From positions 6,997,009 to 7,061,008 of the forward strand of contig NC_133957.1 in assembly GCF_031877795.1 (NCBI RefSeq): DNA of 64,000 nt. The letters run 5' to 3'. Positions within the stretch are counted from its first letter, which is position 1. Every line of letters begins with the position of its first letter. A program made the translations under genes and the position numbers. Origin of the DNA: Strix aluco (taxonomy: Eukaryota; Chordata; Aves; Strigiformes; Strigidae). Shown piece by piece: positions 1 to 21,714 of this stretch. The notes under the pieces are model-generated. The model was given only the letters and a program-made list of their open reading frames with translations. It made no database searches and had not been told where the DNA came from.

Positions 1-332
1 TGGGGAGGAGGGCTGCGAATTCACCCTGCTCCCCCGGGACAACCCTGTCTCAAAGGTGTTCCAGAGCTGCCCTAAGATAGCCCCTTCCCTCAATTGTCAG
101 GTGCCACATGGGGTTCAGGGATGGGAAGAGAGGGGCTGTCCATCTGGGACAGTCCGAGCTGACTGGGAGAAAGCTTCTCTCTTGGGCCCAGGACCTGGAT
201 GCTCTCCCCACATACCCCACAGTCCAAGCACCGGAGGGACCATGGACTTGGGAGGCTTCGGGGGATCAGCTCTGGGTTGGGGCCAGGGGAAAGGGTCCTG
301 CAGATGTGCCTTCAGGGAGGACCCACACCCAC
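1..332 (-). other. Expected 3' continuation of the SRCR gene; no exon firmly placed
   Basis: A segment from about 73 down to position 1 is open in the phase needed after a CTATCTTAG acceptor, but it resembles no tail sequence I recognise. A second weak candidate lies at 200-280. Neither is called. The stop codon and polyadenylation signal are outside the window or unrecognised. Confidence 0.3.
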
Positions 333-12172
<11,840 letters not shown>

Positions 12173-12264
12173 CCTGAGCCTCCTGCTCTGACCGCACATC
12201 CCTGCTGCGCCACACTACCTGCCACAGCTCCTGGGGACTCGTGGGGACAATGACGATGACAGGG

Positions 12265-12310
12265 CAATATATCTCTGCTGATGCCAGCCCAGCTACAAGA
12301 GTAGCCAATC
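12265..12310 (-). promoter_or_regulatory. Putative core promoter of the SRCR gene (CCAAT box and TATA-like box)
   Basis: On the minus strand a GATTGGCT element (inverted CCAAT, 12303-12310) is followed by AGATATATTG (12265-12274), a TATA-like element. The signal-peptide ATG is about 95 bases further downstream, which leaves room for a short 5' UTR starting near 12240. The spacing of roughly 30 bases between the CCAAT and TATA elements is reasonable. This is inferred from motifs only; no transcript evidence is available. Confidence 0.45.
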
Positions 12311-13369
12311 AAAGCAGCAGCCCCTTTTTAGACATTATCGGGATCTATCTCCCCTCCGACACAGCCCAGCCCTCCAATGAACTTCTCCAGTGCCATTCAT
12401 GACCATATATGAGGGATGGCTCCGCTGCAGGTGTCACGTCACTGTAGCAGTGGGGCGTCACAGGACAGGGTCAGTTGTAGTGGGGGAAATGTTTTTTTCA
12501 TGCCTTGAACCCTGCTGTGTGGACCAGGAGCACTGAGCATCTCCTATACTGGGCCCAACCAATAGCCCAAGGTGCAAATTTCAAGCCATCCCCATGCCAT
12601 GGGAACCACAGGGCTGGGACTGCACCGGGTGCTGTGTCAGGAAGGGAAGGGAACAGCCCCTGCCCCTGCTTCAGACCCCTCTGTGCTGGGAGCAGCAGCT
12701 GGAAAAGGGCCTTATCCCAGGCCAGAGCCCCATCCCAGGAGCACTGGCTCACCCGTCCCTCCCTGGAGAGCCCCACGGAAGGTCCCTTCCAATGAGATGG
12801 AGCTGTAGTTGGGTCATGTCCCTGTCCTGGCAGCAGACACACAGCTCAGACATATCCCTGACTCTCAGCATGTCACCGAGGGGCCGTTATTCCCCACAGG
12901 TGGCTTGGGAGCTGCAGGCTGCAGGTGCACAAACCACAGCCCACGTGACCCTGCGCTACCCCTGCAGAGCCCGGGCAGGAAGTCTGTGGTTTCCTCCTGG
13001 CGCCGAGCCCAGGCACATCCCTGCGGTGCCCCCAAACCCCCCCACCCCGTCAGCTCCTGCCAGGGCTGCAGGGGCTGCTCCTTCAGCCTTGCAGACACAG
13101 GGCCAGTCAGCTCTTGCCCCTGAGATGCCCCTCTGATGCACACGGCCGCTCTGCGCTGAGCCCCACGGCCATGGGGTGCCACCAGTGATGTGACTTCACA
13201 CCCTTCTATGGCCACCACTGTGTGCTCATGAGTTACACTGACAGTGACCTCACACCCTCCTGCTGCCACTGCTGTGTGTGCATGAGTCACACTGTCACAC
13301 ATGTGTGCAGTGTATGGACTTCTGCTGGTGATGGTTCTTCCAAAAAATACATATTTGGGCACAGTCTAA
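12311..13369. other. Intergenic, no gene seen
   Basis: Moderately GC-rich unique sequence upstream of the SRCR promoter. Open frames are short and show no family signature. From about 13160 words related to the following minisatellite (TGACTTCACA, TGACCTCACA) begin to appear in degenerate form. Confidence 0.5.
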
Positions 13370-14345
13370 AGATCATTAGGTGACATCAGAAGCACCTACA
13401 CAAGCTATGGGACAGATCCTGGCCTATCAGCTGCTCAGGCACCAGTGACATCACAAGCTCACACACAGCCATGGGCATGTTCCTGCCCTATCTGCTACTC
13501 AGCCACAGGTGATGTCATAGTGTCTACCTCTGATATTGGCCTGTTGCTGGCCTATCGGCTGTTCAGACACCAATGACCTCAAACCCACTGACACAAACTA
13601 TGGGCCTGCTCCTGCCCTATCAGCTGCTCAGGCAGCAGGGACATTATAAGCACCTACACATGCCGTGGGCCTACCCCAGGCCTATGAGCTACTCAGGCGT
13701 GAGTGACCTCATTAGCACAGACACAAGCCATGGGCCTGCTCCTGCCCTATCAGCTACTCAGGCAACAGTGACCTCAAAACAACCTACATGTACTTGTCGT
13801 GGTTTAACACCAGCCAGCAGCTCAGCCCCACACAGTCCCTCGCTCACTATTTCACTAAATACAAAGTTAATTCTACACCAGCCAAAACCAGTACAATGTC
13901 AGATGCCTGCTCCTGCCCTGTCAGCTACTCAGGCACCAGTGACCTCACAAGTGCATATACACCTCTTGCCATGTTCTCGCTGTTGACGTATTCGGCCTCT
14001 GGTGACCTCACATGCACCTGTAGAGGCCATGCACCTGGTCCTGGCCAATCAGCTATTCAGCCAAGAGTGACATCACAAGTACATACCCAATGCATTTGTC
14101 TCCCTCTTGCCAATCAGCTACTCAGACACCAGTGACCTGACCACCACGCATCCCTCCACTTGTTATCTGCTTGCCTACAAGATAAGAAGGCACAAGTGAC
14201 CTCACAAGCTCTGACACAAGTCATGTGCATGCGCTTGGCCTATTGGCTACTCAGGCACCAGCAATCTCACAAGCACTTACACAAGCCACGTGCCAGCTCC
14301 CAGCCTGTGATCTACTAAGGCACCAGTGGCCTCGCAAGCACATAC
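13370..14345. repeat. Degenerate 64-65 bp minisatellite
   Basis: About a dozen or more head-to-tail units share the frame CAGGCACCAGTGACCTCACA, then a variable centre, then GCCATGGGCCTGCTCCTGCC, then CTATCAGCTACT. Most units carry a TGACNTCA octamer. The array is interrupted at 13795-13895 by a deleted LTR and fades after 14340. Confidence 0.75.
13795..13895. mobile_element. Internally deleted LTR inside the minisatellite
   Basis: The stretch starts TGTCGTGGTTTAACACCAGC and ends TTAATTCTACACC..CCAGTACA. These are the two ends of a common avian ERVL-type LTR, with the middle missing. The flanking array resumes directly on both sides. The right half of the host repeat unit is preserved, so the insertion is later than the array. 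Confidence 0.6.
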
Positions 14346-14367
14346 CAACCTAGTTGCTGTGTGCTCG

Positions 14368-14872
14368 TGTGGTGGGGTAATCCCGTGTGGCAGCCCCCAC
14401 CCAGTCACTTGCTCACTCCCCAGCAGCAGGATGGGGGAGGAAACTCAAAGGAGAAAAGTGAGGGAAACCATCTCATGGGTCGAGATAAAAACAGTTGAGT
14501 AAGCAGAGCAGCAATCACTCAGAGCAGGAGATCGATGCCCGGCCAGACTGTGAGCAAAGGATACTTTGAAGAACACCCCCCACTCCCCCAGTTTTATTGT
14601 TGATTATGACGTCATATGGTGTGGAGTATCAATTTGGTCAGCTGGGGTCAGCTGTCCTGGCTTTGTCCCCTCCCAGCCTCTTGCCACACCCAGCCTCCTG
14701 CTTGACAGGGCAGAGGGAAAAGGCGAGAAGGCCTTGAAGCTGTGCAAGCACTGCTCAGCAACAATGACGATATTGGGGTGTTATCAAAGCTGTTTTGGCC
14801 TCCAAGGCAAAGCACAGCACCATAGGGGCTGCTGAGAAAAAAATTAACTCCATCGCAGCCAGACCCAGTGTA
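14368..14872. mobile_element. Solo LTR, ERVL-like
   Basis: The same LTR family as the 13795 fragment but with its interior. It runs from TGTGGTGGGGTAATCCC at the start, through the purine-rich GGATGGGGGAGG block, to an AATTAACTCCATCGCAGCC end. No internal retroviral sequence follows. End points are approximate because the terminal bases are mutated. Confidence 0.55.
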
Positions 14873-15097
14873 ATCCCCACCCCTTATACCATATCATGTG
14901 CATCCTGCTCAGCTCCTACCGTATTCAATACATCCACCACCACCCCCTTCCCCATCCCTTGACATGACATGCACAGCAGACTGGGTTTGGCTGGTGTGGC
15001 TCAGACGGACCTGGACAAGTCCCAGCACACGCCTGACTCCTCACCTCACTCAGTCAGCCAGAGCTTTTGGAAATATTCAATCAGGTTATCAACCTAA

Positions 15098-15994
15098 TGT
15101 CACAGTCCACTCGGTGGACTCGTGATGGTTCGTTTGCTACGATCTTGAAAGTGCAAAATTAAGGTGACCAACACCAAAGGGAATAGCAGTAATCAAACAG
15201 TGAATCTTTATTCGGTTGCCTGTGAAGAGGCACGCGATAGTTAGAGATGGATGAAACAAAGGAAAAAAGTAAAGTTAAGTTTAGAGAGAAGAGGGAGAGA
15301 GGTTATAGCTACCACCGCTGATCTCACGACGTCCTAACGGTCCCGGGTCCAGCTGATGCTGCGTCGTCGATCGTTGTGGTCCTTGGTGGGGAAGCTTCCA
15401 ATTTTCGTTGTCCAGAAGTCATCTTTTATGCTTACTAACACACCTTCCTCCACCTCTGCCTCAGGGGTCTCCGCCCTTCTCAGAATTCAATTATCATATC
15501 TCCACCCTTCTCGAGCAAGGCCATCGCGCGTGCGCAGGGGGGAGTGTCTGAGGTGTGGTCAATCTTGAAGGCGGGTAACCTTCAACCAGGAGGTGTGTTT
15601 TGGTATTATAATGAAGCAAAGTTCATCTGAGGTTCATGATTTCTTCATCAGTGTTATGGCAACAGTCACGATCCATCTTTTTTGACAATGGCTATGCAAT
15701 TATCAGTAACCGCTCTGGCTAGGCCCAGGTACCAAACAATAGCACAACACTCTTTGTACTACACGGCTCAGGCACCAAAGAACAGCACTGCACTGCCTGC
15801 ACCACACGGGTCAGTGCTCAGGAGAACAGCACAGCACTGGCTGTGCCACACAGTTTTCCATTCATGAGCCTTTGCACCACATTCCATTCCAGGGGTCGGC
15901 AGCTGCGCTCCAAACAGGCCGTTGTCGGGTACCTCACTGTCCATGTCCCTGATGACAATGTTGAGACAATATGATCTTCTGACCGACTCTTACA
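15098..15994 (-). mobile_element. Solo LTR (897 bp family), minus strand, target duplication CCTAA
   Basis: The element begins TGTAAGAGTCGG and ends with TGACA on the minus strand, and CCTAA flanks both sides as a perfect 5-bp target-site duplication. It is closely similar over its full length to the element at 26334-27231. It has an AATAAA-type region in the part corresponding to R. No internal domain is present, so it is a solo LTR. Confidence 0.85.
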
Positions 15995-16899
15995 CCTAAG
16001 GACAAGGAAATTTATGTAGCACCAGCCTGCACGACAAAGTGGGCTTACAGGTAGCTGTGAGACCCTCCACAGCCATGGGGAAAGGGAGTTCCCCACCAGC
16101 ACCCTACCCCTCCGTTTGGCACCTCAAAATCCAGTTTGTGTTTCATGGGCAAACCGGCAAGTTCCTCTGGTTCTCATGGTCTTTCTTGGCATCCCCTCTG
16201 GGTCTTTTCACTATTATCCCCATGCACATATTCTTCTGAAGTTGGCATTTTGTCCTGGTTTTCCCCATTTGCAGACAGTGTTGCCTGTGCCTTGCAGCAC
16301 CAAGAAGAGCTCAGAGTCTGCCCCAGTCTACCCTGCCTGGCTGTCTGGCTGTCTGGCAGGGCTGGGCTGCTGGGGGCCTTCCAGTCCAGCTGGCAGGATT
16401 GGGCTCTTCTTTGGATGTTACAGGGATGGTGCTGAGGGTCCCTTAATGGTGTCCTGGGAGGGGCCATAGCCCTGGGGCATGTTCCAGCTTGTCTGTGTCC
16501 CCCTCCACCTTCTTGACGTTCCCCCAGCCCAGACATGTCTGGACTTCTGCAGCCTGGTAAAGTAGGGAACCTCCACTCAGCCATTGACTTTTCTGCCTGT
16601 TCACATTTCAACTCTAATTGTTCATTCCCTTAGCTCTTATTAAAGCAGGTTTTATCCATTCTATACCTATGTGGTAATTGTTATACAGATTTAATTTCTC
16701 CGGCTTTATAAATGTTTATGTACATATATAAATGTATACACATATATACATGTATAGAGGTATATATATTTAAAATGCTTTATCTAACCATAAATAAATA
16801 AAAATATATTTATACTTATTTGTATACTCAGTCATATATAGATTTCTAAAAATATGTATATCGTCTATAAATATACATATTTTTATATCTGAGCACTCC
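15995..16899. other. Non-coding; AT-rich tract at about 16660-16890
   Basis: The first half is unique sequence with no gene signature. From about 16660 it turns into AT-rich, TATATA-rich low-complexity DNA with several AATAAA words. No terminal repeats or coding capacity were recognised. Confidence 0.5.
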
Positions 16900-17500
16900 C
16901 TTGTCCAAAGCAGGCAGGCAGCCAATCACAGGGCTGCATAGGAACACATGGGTATGAAGATGTCAAAACATGGCTGCCACCCAATCACAATGCAGTATGA
17001 AAACATGTGGGGAATGAGACTGTCCAAAGCAGCGGCTCCCTGTACGTAATGACAGCGGCTTCCTTTGCTGACGTGCCTCTGGGTGCGCTGGGAGGGGAGG
17101 CTCCTCTTGCCGCCAGTCATAGGATTCCCTGAGAACAGGGGGGGGTGATGCTGTCAAGTGATGGCCGTCAGCCAATCACAGAGCAGTACGATCTTTAAGA
17201 CGCAGGTGGCTCACTCTCATAAAATGGCAACAGGCATCCATAAAATGGCAGCCCTCCCAGTTGGTGGCCAGCACAAAATGGCAGCCCCTGGGTGTGTAAG
17301 GGAAGGGCCTTCTGCATCAGATGTACTTCGGGTAAACCAGAAGGGTGGGGTGGGGAGAGCAGCGGCCCTTGCAGCCAATCCCAACAAAGCCCGTGACTAG
17401 TGGAGGGCAGGGACTTGCTGGGCAAATGGCCCCTGAGGCGGCTGGGATGGGGCGGGACTTCTGCTGGCAGCGGTGGGCGGGGCATCGCTCCTGTCTCACC
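16900..17500. promoter_or_regulatory. CCAAT / YY1-like / GC-box cluster, possible promoter remnant
   Basis: CCAATC motifs occur near 16922, 16979, 17172 and 17374. The word AAAATGGC occurs at 17221, 17242 and 17275 and resembles the YY1 core. GGGCGGGGC lies at 17475-17483. A roughly 60-base unit is repeated at about 16903-17030. No downstream coding exon was found, so function is only a possibility. Confidence 0.3.
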
Positions 17501-17747
17501 TCCAGTGCCGGTGGTGCCCGTGCTCCTGGCGTGTTCCGGGGCAGGGACACAAATAAGCACAAGGAGGGCACGGGGTGAGGGAAAACTGCTCCTTGGAACG
17601 GTGCTCAGGTAACGGGCCAACGTGGCGTCAGAGCTCCAGGGTTTGTGCCTGACCTAAGAACTTTCCCGGCCTCCGCCGGCTTCAAGTCTGCGCGACCCCC
17701 TCAAAAACCTCCACTCCGGACCCTCCTGGGTCTCGTGCAAAAATCTG

Positions 17748-17874
17748 CACAACTGTGCTGAGGATCCCCTCTGAGCAGGGACGGCACAAAGCCTTTTCCA
17801 CACACCTCCCTCACCTCGCTGTGCTTTCCCTTTACATCTCTACTGGCTGTTTTGCTTTTCTCAAGCATCGGAAT
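17748..17874 (+). pseudogene. Olfactory receptor fragment, OR14-like, arm 1
   Basis: The reading VLRIPSEQGRHKAFSTHLPH followed by LAVLSLYISTGCFAFLK is the sixth-transmembrane signature of the OR14-like clade that is greatly expanded in birds. The canonical cysteine after FST is His here. No other receptor segments are in frame around it, so this is an isolated remnant. The mirror copy is at about 58478-58604. Confidence 0.7.
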
Positions 17875-19396
17875 CATCATTTTTGTTATCATGATCATGG
17901 TCACAATCTGGATCATGGTCATTATTGCTGCCATTACCATTTGGTGATAATTGGTGGTTATTATATTCCTACAGGAGTGTTTCTATTCAAATCACTTCTA
18001 CTGAGGCATGAACCTGCTCTGTCCTGTGCAGCTGCACCCATCCTGACGACGGTGGCGCTTCCTGACCATTAGCACACAGTTGCTGCTGGTTCTTCTTGTC
18101 GACCCCTTCTCCTCGGATCTCTACGGTAACTGTGACCCTCAGCCAACAAGAGCTGATATTGGCCACAGACTGGATTCAGCTTGGCTATAGATGGAGTCCC
18201 ACTGGGGAGCCCTTTTGAGCCAGTCCTTTTTGGAGCAGCACAGCTGCAGTCAAGGACTCTTCCCTTGGGTCGGAACATTGCCCAGGGAAACTCCTCGAGG
18301 CTGAGAGCCCTCACTGTTCAGGGGAGCAAGTTTGCATTTTGGATTATTGTTAAATCCTAGGAATTCTGTGAATTGCCTGGGCAGTAAGAGTTTCTCTCTC
18401 ACAGACATCCGGATCTGTAGTTTATTAATGATTGTGGGAGTGATAACAGGTTTTTTTCTCCAAATAAATTTTATTATGAGTATTTGTCTTGTTTATTTTG
18501 AGACCTGGATTCCATATAAATGTACATCTAACTTTGGGTCAGAGCTGACTCTCTCATAGGATGTCTGTTACAAAATGGCATCTCCTCAATGCGCTGCCTG
18601 AAGGGTGAACTCTTCCAAAGCTGCTGTCGAGAATAGGCAGAAGCAACTGCACCCCAGATGTGTCTGTTGCTCCACAGATTCAGAAGCAAAGAGGTCAGTA
18701 TCAGAGTGTGATCTGTTAGAGATCGAGAATTGGACCAGCTGCCTCCCTGTGCCTTTGCCCCCATGTCCTTCAGGCCAGGTCCTTGGCTGTGCCACTCAAG
18801 GAGAAAAGGCTCCCACAGGAAAGGGCTCCTGCTGCCAGTGCACCCTGGCTGGGCCTGGGAGGGGTCCTGGCAGCAGAATGACGAGCCCATGTGCGGAGCC
18901 AGGCCATCCCTACATGCTGCCTCTGGGTGCCGAGGCAGCAGCCCTCCCTTGCGAAGGGACCCCCACGTGCACAGGGCTGGCGTGGGGGTCTTTGGGCTAT
19001 GCTGTGCCCCTGTGCACGAGCCGTGGAGTCTGAAGAGCCTGGCCTTGGGGCACTGAGCCCTGGTGTGAAGCAAAGCTGCCATGGCAGGGACTGCCTGCAT
19101 CTCAGGCACTTTTCCAGACAGCTCTGGTCGCCCACCATCCTGCCCATGGGGTCTGTGGAGAAGGGGGCAGCTGACAGGCTGGCGAGGAGGCCGTGCTGTC
19201 CGTCCTCCCACTCGGTGCCCCGCTCTCCCACATCCTCATGGCTGTGCTGCTGAGCCCTGCCTGCCTGGACCTTGCCCTCGTAACCCCTGTGCTGCCTGTC
19301 CAGAAGCCAGAGGGGAGGCTGGTGTTCAAGGAGAGGGCTTTCACCCACACAATTGGTTGCTGCTTTATAAAAAGGAAAAGGTGTGTTTTTCATTGA
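17875..19396. other. Arm 1 sequence without recognised gene
   Basis: Includes an imperfect ATC/ATG-rich stretch at about 17875-17945 and a region with open frames on both strands (18528-19400) that has no family signature. The mirror copy in arm 2 is well conserved, but I see no coding-type constraint. Confidence 0.4.
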
Positions 19397-19774
19397 AGGC
19401 AAGGAAACTGCTCTTCCTACTGCTGTACAACATGGAGCAACTGTGGTGTTCTGACAGCAACACCAGTGTGGCAGCCCTGCCTGTACTCAGCAACATGCTC
19501 CACTGCCTGGACGGGAATACACACAGTTTCCTTGCTCCGACACTGTCTGACAAGCTCCAGCCGCTCTGTGATGACGTGAGGCTGCTGGGAGAGCCTGGTG
19601 TCCCATCAGCAGGGCCGCGGGGTGTGCGCGTAGCCCTGTCTTCTGCCTGTGCCCACTGTCCTGGGCACTCGTGCCTCCCACCGCAGCACCTGTGCTCTGC
19701 TGGGGGATGTTGTGTCCCAGAGTCCCCAGATCACAGCCCTGTGCTGAAGCAGCTCTATCACTGCCCTCAGCTGC

Positions 19775-21714
19775 TGTGAGAGACGAGAAACCAGGCGTGC
19801 GAGAAACTAAGAAAAACAGCCTGAGAAAGCAAAAGTTGAGGCTGATGAAAGAAATGCCTCAAACACTCGGAAGACAAAACTCTGAGTCCCAGGGTGCATT
19901 CTGTGGAGGTCGAAGCTGATAAGGCTGCCCCAATAACACAAGATGGGACTGGAGGAGGGAGCCCTGTGAAGACAGGACGGCTCTGCTCTGGTGCACCTGG
20001 CCAAAACTTCAAGGGCCATCTGTCTGGTGAATGACCTTTGCTTCATTATCCACGAAATGCATATTAAAGTTAACACCCCTCAATATGCTAACGAGGGCTA
20101 ACATGATCATGCTAATTACAGAATCACAGAATCACAGAATTGTCTAAGTTGGAAAAGACCTAGAAGATCATCCAGTCCAACCATTGACCTAACACTGACA
20201 GTTCCCAACTACAGCATATCCCTAAACGCTAAGTCAACTTTACTCTTAAACACCTCCAGGGATGGGGACTCCACCACCTCCCTGGGCAGCCCATTCCAAC
20301 ACCTAACTACCCGTTCTGTAAAGAAATGCTTCCTAATATCTAGTCTAAACCTTCCCTGGTGCAATTTGAGGCCATTACATCTTGTCCTATCACTTGTTAC
20401 TTGGTTAAAGAGACTCGTCCCCAGCTCTCTGCAACCTCCTTTCAGGTAGTTGTAGAGGGCAATGAGATCTCCCCTCAGCCTCCTCTTCTCTAGACTAAAC
20501 AACCCCAGTTCCTTCAGCCACTCCTGATACGACATGTGCTCCAGACCCTTCACCAGCTTTGTTGCCCTTCTTTGGACATGCTCGAGTCATTCAATGGCCT
20601 TTTTGTAGTGAGGGGCCCAAAACTGAACCCACTCATTGAGGTGCGGCCTCACCAGTGCCGAGTACAGGGGTAAGATCACTTCCCTGTCCCTGCTGGCCAC
20701 ACTATTTCTGATACAAGCCAGGATGCCACTGGCCTTCTTGGCCACCTGGGCACACTGCTGGCTCCTGTTCAGCCGGCTGTCAATCAACACCCCCAGGTCC
20801 CTCTCTGACTGGCAGCTCTCCAGCCACTCCTCCCCAGGCCTGTAGCGCTGCTGGGGGTTGTTGTGGCCCAAGTGCAGCACTCGGCATTTGGCTTTATTGA
20901 CGCTCATACAGTTGGTCTTAGCCCAGCGATGTAGCCTGTCCAGATCTCTCTGCAGAGCCTCCCTACCCTCGAGCAGATCAACACTCCCACCCAACTTGGT
21001 GTCATCTGCAAACTTACTCAGGGTGCATTTGATCCCCTCATGTAGATCATCAGTAAAGATGTTAAACAGGAGTGGCCCCAAAACTGAGCCCTGGGGGACA
21101 CCACTCGTGACCGGCCGCCAACTGGATTTAACTCCATTCACCACAACTCTTTGGGCTCGGCCATCCAGCCAGTTTTTTACCCAGTGAAGCGTGTGCCCAT
21201 CCATGTTGTGAGTAGTCAGTTTTGCCAGGAGAATGCATCCCATGAAACATTACATCATCCCATGAAACACCTTACCCCTCCACATACACGGGATACGTAG
21301 GTATGTGGGTCGACCTAGGGGACGGACCCAAGGAAAGTGGGTATAAATCAAGAAGGGGGGAGGAGAGAGAGAGAGAGACAGTGCAGTGAAGCGAAGAAGA
21401 CAGATGCCAGCGAAAAAGATGGCTGCCTCCTGTGCCTCCTGGAACCCTCGGCGGCGGGATCAGCGCAGAAACCCAGACCGGTGATCTGTATTTCCCCATT
21501 CCCTCTATCTCCCTCTTTTCCCTTTCCTATTAAGAAATGCAAGGCATATTATATTGCTTACCACAACTTTCTATATACTTAACCAACTATCGTGTGTTCA
21601 ATTAGTACATTGTGAGTAGTTAATAAATGTTTAGACTTGGAGACTTGTTGTCCACTCCATTGGGGATTTGCGAATCTGAGTCACTTGTCCCCCTCGTTTG
21701 AGCGGGACGTGACA
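19775..21714 (+). mobile_element. LTR interrupted by a CR1, target duplication GCTGC, private to arm 1
   Basis: The element starts TGTGAGAGACGAG, ends GGGACGTGACA and is flanked by GCTGC on both sides. Arm 2 has a single GCTGC at 56578-56582. The LTR part (about 820 bp) has a TATA box (GTATAAATC near 21340) and AATAAA near 21622. A CR1 (20118-21236, minus) sits inside it. It differs from the 897 bp LTR family. Confidence 0.8.
20118..21236 (-). mobile_element. 5'-truncated CR1 LINE nested in the LTR
   Basis: The 3' end shows the CR1 terminal repeat (ATTCTGTG units, 20118-20140). The body encodes the C-terminal half of reverse transcriptase, including [17 protein letters not shown] and the catalytic FADD at 21001-21012. 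The frame is broken by stops near 20586. It is truncated at the 5' end, as is usual for CR1. Confidence 0.88.

Noticed and set aside
13573..13986. 137-codon open frame
   Set aside because: It is made of minisatellite units and LTR sequence and has no coding signature.
13370..14345. CRISPR-like array
   Set aside because: Units of 64-65 bp vary throughout, with no constant-repeat and unique-spacer pattern. It is a eukaryotic minisatellite.
16660..16890. AT-rich tract as an origin or matrix attachment site
   Set aside because: Only base composition supports this; no specific motif was seen.
18528..19211. 227-codon frame conserved in both arms (mirror 57140-57823)
   Set aside because: Conservation is explained by the inverted duplication. 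Several other frames over the same bases are equally open, and no family is recognised.
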